From: Chrysoperla carnea
Lineage: Eukaryota > Arthropoda > Insecta > Neuroptera > Chrysopidae
Direction: 5' to 3'
Length of the DNA: 64,000 bases
NCBI RefSeq assembly: GCF_905475395.1
Contig: NC_058342.1
Span: 27,128,640-27,192,639 of the forward strand
Below are positions 32,501 to 45,680 of this stretch, in pieces; the first letter of the stretch is position 1, and the number at the start of each line of letters is the position of its first letter. The notes under the pieces were generated by a model. It was not told the DNA's origin. It did not search any database and saw only the letters and a program-made list of their open reading frames with translations. The position numbers were made by a program, and so were the translations under genes.

Positions 32501-35500
32501 AAATTTTATCCGATTTGAATGGAATTTTTATCGATTCCTACTAATTTTGGGTCAAATTTTCCATTTTTATGGTTAAAAATTGGCTAATACTTACCTTTGT
32601 ACGGAATGTCGGTTCCAGGATGAAGCCTTTTTTTAAATTAACTAAAGCTACGTTACATTTAACCAATAATTTGAAAAATATGACCCAAATTTAGTAGAAT
32701 TCTATGCTTAGTTTATCAAAATATGATAAGATTTGCGTGTGATACAGCAAATTGATTTTTATGATTCTGATGACGTCAGTAGGTTCAAAAAATCGACTTT
32801 TGGCATAAGTTGGTCAAATTTTATTTGATTTCAATGAAATTTTTATCGATCCCTGGTAATTTTGGGTCAAATTTTTCAGTTTTACGGGTAATAGTTTGCT
32901 AATAGATACCCTTGTACGGAATGTCGGTACTAGGATGGTGATTTTCTTAAATTGAGAAAAAATAAGTTAAATTTAACCAAAAATTTGGAAAATATGGTCC
33001 AAATTCAGTAGAATTACATATTTAGTTTATCAAAATGTGATAAGATTTGCGTGTGATACAGCAAAATCAATTTTTTTCATTCTGATGACGTTAGCACGTT
33101 CAAAAAATCAATTTTTTGCATAGGTTGGCCAAATTTTATCCGATCTGAATGAAATTTTTATCAATTCCTACTAATTTTGGGTCAAATTTTCTAATTTTCG
33201 TTTAGAATTTATGCGGAATGTCTGAATTTCGCTTTAGCATTCATGAAACTGATTTTTAAATGGATAAGAATCGTGCAGTACCCTCGAAAATGATTAATTT
33301 TAATAACTGAAATTAGATACTTACAATAACTCTCGACGTAATCTCCATAAATCGTTCATACATTTTACTAAGTTCAAATTGAAAACCAACAACCGAACCA
33401 GGTGCTTCGTTACCGCCATCTCTCGGGAAAATCGCATGTGAAGCCGTCACCAATAATTTCGTCTTGTCATTTTTATTATAACTATTTTTCGGTGATGTTG
33501 TTGGTTCTTGAAACGGTACCGATAAAATATACGAATTATCATCGATTTCATGTTGGAAAACCGCACTTTTATACCAAGTTTCATCAATTGATTTTGGATG
33601 AACATTACCGAATTCCTTTCGTGTATGTTTATCCTGATTTTTCATGTATTGCCAACGAGTTAATCCGCTCATTGTTGCAATAAATCGCAAATAAACGTTA
33701 TACAATTTATATAGTTGATTATCGCTGGTGGTATTTAAAGTATCAAAATTATCGTATAAAAATGGTTCAGTAACTTTGGCATCGAATACTAATCGCTGTA
33801 CCAATTCTTTGTTGCAATAATAGTCGTCATCGTTTAGTGTTTTACGACCACAATTAAATTCTCGCGATTCCGCTAAAGTACCATTTGGACCCCATGAAAT
33901 ATCGTCTAGTAAGGGATCGGCTTCATACTGTTCGGACCATTTCCAATTTGGTAAATCGTTGGACATTTTTTTTAGAAAGTGTATTAATTCACTTTCACTG
34001 GAGTTAAATTCGTGACCTTCGACGTAATGATATTTACAGTAAACCTGTTAGAAAATTTTGATTAGTTTATTTTAGTCCAATATTCAAATACAGTACAATC
34101 TCCCCAGATAAAAAAATCCCATTCATGAATCGGAAATTTCCAATTCAACTAATCGGAATGAATACGATTCAATTCTAAGAAAAGGTTTCGATTCATTCCG
34201 ATTCATTCCAATTGAATCCAATTAAAATTTTGAATAGAAATTTAATTGAAACGAATCGGGGTTAATTGGAAAAACATTTCCTATTGAATTCAGATTCAAT
34301 TCAATAAAACTAATCGGAAATTTCCTATTGGTTGCAATTAATGAATGGGATTGAATTGGAATTTTCATATTGAGTTCTATTGGATTGAATTGCAATCGAA
34401 CTTTTTTATCAGGGCTAGTATATAATCGGGTACAATCGAAAAAAAATCATCAACTTACCCATTCTGGATGCACTCTCCAATTAATATTGACATTGGTATT
34501 GTTATTCAAGTTTGTATTAAAAAATTTTGTAATATCTTGACCCATATGTAAATTTTTCTTCAGTTCATCGCCAACTTTGATCCACATATCACCATAATTA
34601 TTCGGTATTGCCAAACCAATTGAAAACGGTGTATTATGTAATGGTGCGAAGTAATAGTCCATCGATTGTTCATGGATTCGTCTCATTTTATCCCAATGAT
34701 ATTTTATTGGAACATCCATGATGTTACCGAATTCATGATTTACTAATGACTCCCGTAATTTTAGTGTGATGTTATTCAATTCTCGTACACCTAAATTATT
34801 GTGATCGTCAACTTGTTCCACTTCCATTAAATCGATGCTGTTGTAATTTTCTTTTAATACTCCTTGATACTAAAAAATAAAAAATCGTGAGCTCCAGAAC
34901 TCTATCATCAAGGTCATATTTTTCCTCCTAATTATACGCTTTTTATTGAAATTATATTTTTGTTTCTTTATGTTTTTGAACAACTGAGGGCCGAAACTAC
35001 CAAAAGACACTTGCTTACAATTAGGTTAGGTTAGGTTAGAGTGGATGTCCTGGGGTGGGAAACATTTAGACTATAGGGTCCGTTGTGATACCGTTAATGG
35101 GTTGACCCATCCCCGACCACTACTCCATGAACCATTTGGAGCTGTTTAAGAACAGCAAGAGGGCTTTGACGCCGACTGACTTTAGGTCGGAGAGGTCGTC
35201 AAAGAGAGAGGCTGGCTCAAGTAAGTCCATCTCCTCATGACAAGAGCTGGGCAGTGACAGAGAAGATGATACATTGTCTCCTCCTCGTCACCACTGTGAC
35301 AGCATCCTGCAGTCGTGATACACAGCCAGGCCTAAGCGTTCAGCATGCTTGCCTCCCAGCCAGTGTCCTGTGATAGCCGCAACAACTTTGCAAACAGAGG
35401 CCTTTGGAAGTGATATGAAAAAAAAAAAATTCTTACAATCAATTCTCAGACAAATTTCCAATCCCCTAACTCAATTTGAAAAAGTATCTTAAAAACCGCG

Positions 35501-38500
35501 AAATTCTATGATATTTTGACATAAAAAAGGGAAATGAATTCTGGGAAGTTGATATCTCTAAAAAGCACTTTCTTGGCACTCACTCAATCAACGTACGCGT
35601 TTCCAATTCGTATGATTGGTTAGGAGCGATTTTACAGATGATCAAAGCCTATTAAATGTCGAAAAAATCGGTTTTCTCCCTGGGAATTTCCTCCAAATTG
35701 CTGAAATGAATCCCCGTTTTAATGAACAACTCTACATACCGAATATTAGCTGATTTAAACTAAAGAGGGAGCCGCAACAGGACCCCAAATGTAGCGGGAG
35801 GAAAAAAGATTATACCTAAGAACAGCTGAACCAATTGTAAACTTTGATAATTTAAGAAATTTGGACCTATGCGCGGCAGTGTCGACATCGAAGTTTTTGT
35901 TTTTCTGTTTCACTTCTAGTCTTTATATAATCCGATAGCTTCTTGTAAAATGGAACCTGTCATTCGAAGACAACCTTCCTGGAAACAATTCGTCGTCTGA
36001 AGACAGATCAGGGGACGAGTTACTTTACAGGAAGAGGACAGAAGGGTAAGAGAAAGGAATAAATACTTACAAACGGTCTTAAATCGGGATGTTTTAATAA
36101 ATATCCATTGTTACTGACAACAAATGAATATGCGTTCACTCCAAGTTTGTATGGCAAAGTTAATTTTTCGATATCTTCTAAAGGTACATCCGTGCCGGCG
36201 ATTCCTAGTAAATCCGCTCTTGTGGTTTCATTATCACTATTCATCTTCTTATCGTACACTGGTATCGTAACGGATGTTAATAAACGATAATCACCTTCGT
36301 CTTCATCGTCTTCACTCTAAAATAGTACAAGAAATACAGTTTTGAAGCACAAAAATTTAAACAACTCGTTGAAAATTTAATTATAAGTATTTGAAAAGAT
36401 GTAAAATAACATGAAATAAAAATTCTAATAAAAAATACTTTTTAAGCGGCAAGCTTTTATTTTACTAAAAAGTAGAAAATAACTTTATCTATGAGCGACT
36501 ATTTGTAAAAGTTTAAGGCTCTCAATTTAAAATTCAGTCGCTGTCACGTGGACCTTAAGGACAATTAGAAAAATTAGCGAGATATGTAAGAAAATCTAAG
36601 AAAAAAGGGGTCTGCTATTGTTGAAGGAAGTGGAAAAATGATTTTCGAGGAACCAATGGGCTGTATCGCCACAGTAATACAGCATGCAGTTTTTAAGATA
36701 TTGCCCGATATCCGCTCGAAATTCGTAAAAAATATATCCAAATAATTTCATACCGTTAAATCCACAAACGCATGCGTCCAAGTAGTTGGATGTTCAATTC
36801 CTTGTAAAACCAAAGGTCTCGCAATAACTGGAATATATTTTAAAACTTGTTCATCAACTTCCTCCAGATCCTCAATATGCACATAATAACCGCGATTTAG
36901 GCATGCCAACCATTGAATTTCCCGTACTTTGGTAACCTCCTTTCCAATCAGATACGTAAAGATTCGGACAGGTATTAACGACATATAATTCGTGTTATTC
37001 GAAGTAGTTGTATTCATTGTATCCGCTGTCATATTATCCGCTGACGCGTTATAATGCACCCGATTATAAATTGAATAAATTTCTGTTAAATTTGAAGGAA
37101 CACCATCTGTGATCAACATTATTAACTGATTACATGATTGTAAATTGTTATTTTGTTCGTTGTTACAGTTACGCATTTCTCGATACTCTTTTAGAATTTC
37201 AAAAGCTTTCTGGAAAGCAATTTGAAAATTTGTTGTTGAATTTAAATCCGTTTTTGTTATAGATTTTACGGCATCTTTGAGATGATTAATGTTCTCAAAC
37301 GTGGCTTGAATTAATCGATCACTGTAGCAATCAATTAAATCATATGTGTCATTGTTAAAAGAAAAAATGTTGACGTAATCGTTGTTGGATAGTGTATCCA
37401 AGATACTGGATACAGTTAGTCCGGCAATCCAATTATTATGGCCTCTCATTGAACCGCTGATATCCAGTAAAATAATCACGTCTTTGCTACAAGTCGCTGC
37501 TTCAATGTACCTGAGAAAGAAAATCATCGTAAACTCTTAAATATCCTGTATATACTAAAATATATACTCATTGCAGGTACAGAATTTCATTACAATGGGA
37601 ATGATGACAAAATTTGTATACCCTGTATATAAAAAATATATATCAAGGTATACTAAGTTTGGACCCAAGTTTGTAACGCTTAAAAATATTGATGCTATGA
37701 ACAAATTTTTGGTATAGGTGTTCATAAAGTCATTTAATTATCCCATTTCCGGTTGTCTGTTCGTCTGTCTGTCAACACGATAACCCAAAAACGAAAAGAG
37801 ATATGAAGCGAAAATTTTTATAGGGTATTCAAGACAAAAAAAAAGTGAGGTTCAGTTTGTAAATGAGCAATATAGGTCAATTGGGTCTTGGGTCCGTAGT
37901 TCCCATCTTGTAAACTGTTAGAGATAGAACAAGAGTTTAATTATAAAAAATGCTCTTTATAAAAAAATTAGCAACTTTTATTTGAAACATTTTTTTGTAA
38001 ACATCACTGTTTACCTCTGAGGGCGCAAATTAGAACAAACCTTTGGTGTCCATTTTCTCCAAAATTATAAAAGATACGGAATTGAAAATTTGCAAGTAGA
38101 ATACCAACTAGAGGTCTTGTTAAACATTCTCAAAAAATGAAAAGAAATTATAGAAAATACCTGATTATCGAAATTTTTGAAAACCAAATAAATGGCGCCA
38201 TAATTGTTTTAAACTCTTCTATTTTATTAAAAATAATGCAAGCACTGGCATTCAACACTTTCTATAAAGGGTATTTCAACAATTAACTCAGTCAATTGTT
38301 TTTTATCACTTGAAATCAAGAATTCTCTCTGGACGAACAGAAAAATGAAGTTTTTGAAAATCCTTTTCAAACAGAAGTATCTCTGTGAAAAATCATCGAA
38401 TTGGCTTGATAACTCATTTGAAAGCTTGTACTTTCTAATTTTGTAATCTATTGCTCAAAAATTTTTATCAATCCTTTCCGCTTTGTTCGCAGAGTTGAAA

Positions 38501-41500
38501 GGGTGAGACATGTTATCCCTAAATTTTATATGAAAAGGTTAGAGACGTTCCAAAATTTTGAAAAAAGAGCTATACACAAATTCCTGTACGAGCTTTTTGG
38601 ACCAGGATATTCGCTTTCTAAGCAAAATTGGCACTTCTGGATATAAAATTCAGTATCATCTGAAATAATCATCGTACTGAAATTTTCCTCGTATTATTCG
38701 AAAACTGCCTTTTTCTAAATTGCCTTTTCTGAATGCTTAGTGAAGTTTAAAGTAATTGATATATGGGCGTTAAACTTAAATTTAAACGATCGGTAAATAA
38801 ATTTTTACACTCGACGATTTAGTCTAAGCAGTAGAAGATGATAATAATAGTTTGGCTACATTTTCAGTGTATACTTTCGATTGAGTTGTATACGAACAAG
38901 ATCGAATCATTTTTTGCGGAGATCTGAAGTTAGGACAATTTTTTTTGATAATTATTGATAACTGGGAGTTGCAACTCGCCAACTAGCGATTATAATTCGT
39001 ACTAACTAAAATCAGAAGAAGATCCTAATTCAGTAGTTACAATTTCGACTACCAGATGGCAATACTTGTACTTACTACCATTTTTTAAGGCCAATAAAAA
39101 TATTCAAATTCAAGTTAGATTAAACCCGCCGACTGGCGATAATAATTTGTACCATTAAACAGGAAGTAGACCGCTTTGTCAGTAGTTCTAATTTAGACCA
39201 CCTGATTACTTACCATTTATCAATAGTTTGACGAAATTCTGTACGAGTGAATGTAGGTACTATATCTATGAACAAAATTTTAATTTGTATTACATAAACT
39301 TACCAAGATCGTTTTCGACAATCGTATAAATCGACATTATTTTGATTCCATTGCATAGCGGGAAAATGCCGTAACACACCATTTGCACTACAAAAATATT
39401 GCCACGATAATGCAGGATCTGATTTATAATTTTGTGTGAATGTTGAATCCAATTCTTTTGACCATTCGATCGTATCGAGCACATTTTCATACAAATCGTA
39501 AACATTCGTCGGAACATGAACACTACTATGTGACGTGTTCACCGGTATGTTATAAAAATTTGTATCCGGATTCAGATCCATTAGTAAATACATGTTTTTA
39601 TTCTTTTCTATAATTTCTGGTAATTCAGGTTGATAATAATCCAAACTGTCGACGGCGTCATCGTTAATCACTGGTGAGTATTTGGAACTATAATATGTAA
39701 TGTTTTCAGTATTAATAGTACCATTTTCTGGAAATCGGTAGAATAAATCTTCTGGTCTTTCATATCTTAAAGCTATTTCTTCTGATGCGTTTAGGATACA
39801 CTTTATTGCATCCATTTTTCGACTTAACATTCGACTAACATTTTCAACGACGGATTTTAATAATTTTGTTACATTTTTCTTCTCAATTTGTGCATTGTAC
39901 GATGTGTATCTCTGAAAATTATAATTTTATTTTATAGTCGGATTTAAGAAAAACCATTTTCCCTATCAAAAAATTCAAATTTCATGTAAATAAGGCGGGG
40001 GGGAGATTCTTACTCTAAAGGGGAGGAGGAATTGCAATTGCAGCGATGCTAATCATAGAAAAGCGATAAGAGTATGAAACAAAAAAGAAATTGAAATATT
40101 GCGTTCAAATATTGCGGAACAAATTTTCATCAATTTAAAGTAATAATTTTTGCATATAAGGAAAATAGATTAGTAGTCTTTTCTTTTAAAAAAAGAAATT
40201 TTACTTTATACTTTTTTCTTACTTTGTACAGGTTGTAAGAAAGGATTGGGCTTTGTGAAGAAGCGGAAGACGCAACAAGTTCTACCGTATTCAACATCAA
40301 AACTGCAAAAGGCGGCGGGAGTACCGTTCATTCTGGGCACCAGGTACCTCTAAGACTAATTTTGTCACGATATTCGTCTTCAGCGACCCCAAAAACCCCC
40401 GAGTAACAAGTTTGAACTGATTATATGACGAATTTCTCAAAAACTTTAGAATTCGACGAGGATACCGTTCATCCTGGGCACTAGGTACTTCCGACACCAA
40501 TTCTGTCGCGATATTCGTGTTCAGCGAACCCAAAAACCCCCGAGTAACAAGTTTGAATTGATTATATGACGAATTTCTCGAAAACTCTAGAATTCGACGA
40601 GGATACCGTTCATCCTGGACACTAGGTACTTCTGACATCAATTCTGTCGCGATATTCGTTTTCAGCGACCCCAAGAACCCCCGGGAAACAAGTTTTAAAT
40701 CATTTTCATCACTTTTAACCGAATTGTGAATATAATATTTACGGTCATTTTAAAATGCAATTGTAAAATTCATTTTAATTATGCTAATGTCATATTTTTA
40801 ATTTCTTATAAATCAAATTAGGTCTCAAAATTTTCTGACGGTCTAAGGAATCGAATGCCGAAAACCGCATTCAAATCCGACTTACTGCTCAAATTTTTCG
40901 AACTTTATTCCTTCGTTTCTTCTGTACAAGTTTTTTAACTTATAAATTATTTTTAATATTATTCTACTTAATATTATGACTCCTCGCGTCAATGGTATGT
41001 TGAAGAATACCTTTTAAATAGTACGTACGTTCTATTCGTTTTTTTGAAGAACTCTGGACAATGGAGCACTGTTGTTGTTGTAACATATGGTGATATTGGA
41101 TAATCCTATGTGATTACTAATTTTTGGAACAGGTCCTGATATTGACTAATTCATAATTAGTTGATATTGGGGCCGCTTAATTTAAATCAAAAAAAATATT
41201 TCGGATGCAGTATACTGACAAGTATTGCACATAACCTATAAAGTAAATTGTGACATATTGTCCTGTGTTGTGACATACACTACTTTCATTAAAGAATTAT
41301 ATGGATATATATATAATTGTATGGATTGCATTTATGACTTATATTAAAAATTTAATATTATTGTCTCACAAATTTAAATAAATAATTATGATAATTTACA
41401 TTTGAAAAATAATATTTGTGCAATTTGATTTCTTATTTTCACAATTTTTAATGTATTAAGTTTAATTAATTAGTGTTTTTCAATAATTTTAATTTGATAT

Positions 41501-43736
41501 TTTCTATAACATTAGCATGTAAAGAATTGCAAATTAGTCATAACAGCCTCCTTTAACGCCTAAATTTTTCACTGGAAGCGCTGGCATCGATTTTATTGTC
41601 CCTAACATGAATGCGCACACAACGAATAGGTTATGTGTAACACTGGTCAGTATACTGGTGTATATTTCGGAGTACACCCCTACATTGACAATTTCATTAA
41701 CAATAAAAAAAAGATAATTTGATAAAATAAATGCGACGATATTAGGTACTTTTTTTTTTACTTACAGCTTTAATTTCGTCTGCTTTTGTAATAGTATTAC
41801 CAAGTTCCCATAATTCATTGCCAAATGTTTGCGCCCATCGATCAATTCTATAAATTTAATAAATAAAAGAATATTACTTTTACTTATTTTATTTATTATT
41901 AAATAATCATATTCATAAATTATTTAATAAAAACTTTCTCTTTTTCAAATAAAAATCGTCAATAGATATCAATAGTAGAGACATCGGATCACATTAATAA
42001 TCATCATTTTAATAATGTAATTATTAGTTATTATTGAAATTTTTATAGGTATAAATTTAATTTAATAAATAAAAGATTTAGCTAATTTTTTTACCAAGAT
42101 TTTCCAAATTAGGTAACTAAAGATTTATCTATTTCAAAAAAAATATAGAAAGGAAGAAATTGTCTTGTTCCAAGTACTCTAATCATTTAGTTCAAAAAAA
42201 AGGGGTTAGATGGAAAGTTTCCCGGTAGTTTTGAAAATGAATGATTTTATAGATTTTGAGGTACTATTTTCGAATTTCCACTTTGCTACCTCGTATCCTT
42301 GCCGCTTGCGCCGTCATATTGGATAAATTGCGAAATATAGTTTTGAGCTAAAAAATATCTTTTTTTCTTTGTAGATATTAGATAAAAAATTACAAAACCA
42401 TTAATTGTTGATAATGGTTTTGACGAGTATCGAGTATTTCATAAATCGTAATATTTTATAAATTAGTAGTTCAGTCTTTAAATTAACAAAATTTTTAATT
42501 AATAAAATTAACAATGTTTTTGAATTCTAATTACCTTCAACAATATTTTTTTATTAAAAATACAGTTTTTGTGATAGGTATCTTCGATTTTATTGGTATT
42601 CGATTTATTTATTGGTATAAATTGATCAAAAAATTTAAAAAAAAAACTTATTTATCGTTTGGATGAATAGTTTCCGAGATATCATGTGAAATGTGCTACA
42701 TTTATTATTCAACGCAATGGATTTTAGGAGATATCTCTGAAACTAATCATTCAATCGTAAAATAAACCCGATTTTTGAAGTTTTTGAACAAAAAGTTGTT
42801 CCCGAATTTTTCAAAGGGGTCTCCTTAAGAAAATTTCAAAAAATCGGAACAAGTTTCTTATTCCCTATTTCGAAAAAACTCTTTATATAAGGTAATTTTG
42901 ACCCAAAAGTTAGAAAGATCGGGTTCATTCGTCTATCGGATGAATCGATCCTGAGATATCGCATAAAATCTCTTACGAAAACGATTATGTCGGATCGATT
43001 TCGGTTTCTAACCATGACATATTCCTGTTTTTGTGTATGTTTTGAATATCAATTTTTAAAGATACTAGCGATTAAAAATTGAATACTAAAAAATCAAAAC
43101 TAGTTTTGACCAGCATCATTTGGTAAAAGTACTTTTGACTGTAACATATACATCTAATATGATTCTAAAAACACAATAGAATCACAATAACAAGTGTTAA
43201 CAGCTGTGTATGTTTTATACTGTTATCACAATACTTTATATTATGTATAATAAATTTTTTCATATGATCCCATTAATTGTAACCAATCCAGTAATCGGAA
43301 TACCTCTGATTTGTATGGACTCTCAATTATCGAGATTCTACTGTATAGATAAGTCACAGTCAAAAATCTTATTGTTCAAAGAAAATTTTGACTGCAAAAA
43401 GTTATTTAGAATTGATTTTTGTTGGGTGGTCGAGTTAGTTTTTGGCAAATAACAAAAGTTCAAAAATAGTTTGGACTGGTTAAATAGTTTTGAACTTTTG
43501 ACTGTAACATATACAAAAGCAGAGCGCGTTACTTTGAAATTAAAGGTTTGTGTCACGAACTATTAAAGATATAAATCTTACGTTTCTCCTTGCAGTCCTG
43601 CAGACGTCGATGTAACATTAAAATTAAAGACTAAAATCGATAAAAGTATAACAATTATATTAATATTTGTATAAAATAAATATTGTTTACAATATCCATT
43701 ATTTAAATTTGTCTTAACACTACAATTTTTTAGCAT
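29580..43736 (-). CDS. Voltage-gated calcium channel alpha2/delta subunit
   Basis: Ten exons, 43736-43582, 41847-41766, 39911-39304, 37510-36754, 36316-36071, 34869-34459, 34044-33325, 31974-31325, 30221-30020 and 29681-29580, splice with GT-AG sites to one frame of 1310 residues. Alpha2/delta proteins are extracellular and raise surface expression and modulate gating of Cav1/Cav2 channels. A hydrophobic signal segment lies at about 33-48 after a long N-region. The VWA_N region (IDRWAQTFGNELWELGN) begins at 52. The VWA domain has a complete MIDAS: D298-I-S300-G-S302, a Thr near 374 and D417 in LITDGVP. It is preceded by the family's RSWYIEAAT junction. Exon 5 holds the Cache-type segment (LLGIAGTDVPLEDIEKLTLPYKL). 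The Cys-rich delta part follows, ending in VEACGDASS plus a hydrophobic tail that fits a GPI or membrane anchor. I cannot say which insect paralogue this is. The introns hold LINE ends, a family A copy and several tandem repeats. Confidence 0.92.
29744..29846 (+). mobile_element. LINE 3' end in the last alpha2/delta intron
   Basis: The last 100 bp of the LINE family: ggtatcacaacggaccctat ... ccccaggacaacc and a taacctaacctaacc tail, antisense to the gene and 63 bp upstream of exon 10. Confidence 0.65.
31063..31275. repeat. Degenerate tandem repeat next to exon 8
   Basis: Two units of about 100 bp share aatccttgaattgctaaatt-type and gctttggccaatcagaag (CCAAT) blocks; GC- and acgt-richer than the rest of intron 8. 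Possibly a mobile-element remnant. Confidence 0.35.
32311..33205. repeat. Three tandem units of about 305 bp in alpha2/delta intron 7
   Basis: Units at about 32321, 32627 and 32941 share aaaatgtgataagatttgcg, attctgatgacgtca-type, ggcataagttggtcaaattt and ttttgggtcaaattt blocks. No coding content. Confidence 0.65.
34085..34410. repeat. Cluster of short GATTCAATT/AATTGAATC inverted repeats, intron 6
   Basis: About 320 bp built almost wholly from variants of attcaattc, aatcggaat and gaattggaa in both orientations, giving many possible hairpins. It sits between exons 6 and 7. Confidence 0.55.
35021..35412 (-). mobile_element. LINE 3' end in alpha2/delta intron 5
   Basis: The minus strand encodes the C-terminus of a non-LTR ORF2: TGHWLGGKHAERLGL, a CHEEMDLLEP-type stretch, DDLSDLKSVGVKALLLFLNS and SKWFME, then stops. 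The 3' UTR ends at the ttaggttaggttaggtta block (reads taacctaacc on the minus strand). At least one stop and frameshifts; same sense as the gene. Confidence 0.75.
37616..38310 (+). mobile_element. Family A copy 6 in alpha2/delta intron 3
   Basis: Full-length plus-strand copy with an extra AT-rich stretch of about 200 bp before the tttcaacaattaactcagtc end. Confidence 0.65.
40318..40697 (-). repeat. 141-bp in-frame tandem repeat in alpha2/delta intron 2
   Basis: About 2.7 units with boundaries near 40384, 40525 and 40666. The period is exactly 47 codons, and the minus strand stays open across all units (unit core DERYPRRILEF, NSSYNQFKLVTRGFL), starting at ATG 40674. No splice sites join it in frame to neighbouring exons and I recognise no domain, so it is probably a minisatellite that happens to be open. 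Confidence 0.6.
41300..41640. repeat. Interspersed repeat family F, copy 1
   Basis: Nearly collinear with 61560-61870 (atggattgcatttatgactt ... gtcataacagcctccttta). In alpha2/delta intron 1-2 territory; no coding content. Confidence 0.6.
42640..43020. repeat. Family D-like repeat in alpha2/delta intron 1
   Basis: Diverged unit with tcaaaggggtctccttaaga and taaggtaattttgacccaaa blocks of the 24445-25160 tandem repeat. Confidence 0.5.
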
Positions 43737-44244
43737 TTTAAATATTTCATTACAATTATTAATATTTTTAAATTAATTAAAAATTATATTTATTAATTAA
43801 ATCATTTTTAATTAGAATTTTTTTTAAATATAAAAGCACACTGACACACAGAAACATACACGTTTTTGACTCTTTTTTTAATTTTATTTAAAACACATTA
43901 CTTAAGTAACAAGTTGAATGGTTGCGGCGTCGCGACGCGTCGCTTTGTAATTGTTCCAAATAAAATATATCTGGGAAGAAAATGTGTGTTTTTATTTTTA
44001 AGCATGGTTGTTACATACTAGTGTAGTGGTGGAATGTATGATTCTGATTCAGAAAATAATAAGAGATATTTTAGATTGTGAAATAATAACATATTTATTT
44101 CGAATAAATTTTACTAAATACAATTTCTGACGTTTTTACAAGCTTTTATTTAACTAGCAATGTATGCATGTAGAAAAAAGTGCTATAAAACGATCCCTCA
44201 GGGTAAAATCACCCCTCGTTATTTTAAGTGAACCATTACAATCA
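43737..44244. other. Upstream region of alpha2/delta, promoter not defined
   Basis: AT-rich with a short CpG-rich patch at 43923-43946 (gcggcgtcgcgacgcgtcgc) about 190 bp upstream of the start codon. A TCAGTG initiator match on the minus strand lies at about 43842. The 5' UTR is probably here, but no TATA box or DPE can be assigned. Confidence 0.3.
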
Positions 44245-44606
44245 TCTCTATATATTATAAATGCGAAAGTAATCATGTTTGTTTGTTTGCTTGTTTGTTT
44301 GTTACGCTTGTACAGCAATATAGCTGATATATCAGAATTACACATGAACTATAATTTATAAAGATATATAAAAAGAAAAATAATAATAATAAACAAATTT
44401 AATTTAATTTGACATGACCATAAATTACAGATTTATGTAAAAGTAGCCATTTGACATTACCATAAATTACAGATGTCTGTAAAAATAGTCAATATCACGG
44501 CCATCTTCTCTGATATACTCAATGAATAATTACTATTGTACATTAAAAAAAATAGAAAACAATCCATATATTTTACCTGTATAAAACAATCCTTACCATT
44601 ATTTAG
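44245..44606 (+). mobile_element. Helitron fragment
   Basis: Starts TCTCTATATATTATAAATGC after A, with the (GTTT)n tract, and follows the 8077/11065 family to about 44606; the CTAG end is missing. A stretch around the tgacattaccataaattaca motif is duplicated internally. Confidence 0.6.
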
Positions 44607-45249
44607 TTTGGCTATAAATTTCATTTTTTCTTAGAGGGATCATTATAGTACTCCTTCCTTTATATATTTTCGTAGCTAGAGATTTTTCCTGAGAGTTAAA
44701 AGTCTGTCGATGCATCAAAATTGAAAAAAATTAACATAATTTTATAAAATTAGCGGTCTACTGCACTTATAAAGTCCGGAAATAAAACACAATAACTTTT
44801 AATAGTTTTAACTTATGAGAAATTACTTATCAAAATAAACAATTTTTATAGCCCTCTCTTGCAAATGCAAACTTGATTATTTATAAATCGTTTCGGCTTT
44901 TATTCAAAGACATGTTAAATGACATATATATATTGAATACTCAGAACTTGAAACAATTAAAAAAATTAAAAATATGGTACTGATAGTTTATTAAAATAAA
45001 AACATTGATAATATGTATATTATTTTTCAATAAACGTTTAACGAAAGTTATTATAACTGTTAACTAATTCAATTTTTATTGCTTATTGAATCTAGATGTT
45101 AAAATAATTATTTTTCTAGGAATCGAATTTCTTGATTCTTATTCTCAAGTAACTAACAAGATTAGAAAAAGTCTCAATTATTCTAAAGGACAACGAGATT
45201 TCTCTGGAAAGACGCGTTTTTAGTTTTGCGGAGAGTAGTAGTACTTTCT

Positions 45250-45680
45250 AAAATTCAAGAAAGTAAAATAGAGTAGTAGCTTAAAGCTTGTCTCGCTATG
45301 GTCATTTCGACAGAACATTTTAAATTTTTTTTATACTTACTAAAAATATAATAATACATGTACCATAAAAATTTGAAGTTGATTGACCGTCTTTAACTCG
45401 GGAAAAATTCATGAAAAATTGGGATAATTATTATTGGGATATTATTGGGTTGTGTTTTTAACAAGTATTTTAATTCTAGAAAAAAAAAACTTGATTTATG
45501 ATATTTTCAAAAAACTAACTGAAAATTCATTCGTTTAAAAAAAGAAAAAACCAAAATTATTCACCATTTCATTCTCAGATAAAATTACTCAAAGTTATTA
45601 AATTTTATGGTTAAACAGAAACAACAATATTTAGAATACAAGTGGTTGAAGAGAGATGTCTATTATAACACAAACTCTTA
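45250..45680. repeat. Interspersed repeat family E, copy 1
   Basis: Collinear with 54740-55145 (cataaaaatttgaagttgat, actaactgaaaattcattcg, ttactcaaagttattaaatt blocks). Followed by an 86-codon open frame at 45607-45867 with no recognised domain; its start lies within the repeat. Confidence 0.55.

Noticed and set aside
40297-40674. True exon of alpha2/delta
   Set aside because: Exon 2 ends in phase 0 and exon 3 starts in phase 0 with family-like residues across the joint; the repeat has no matching splice sites seen.
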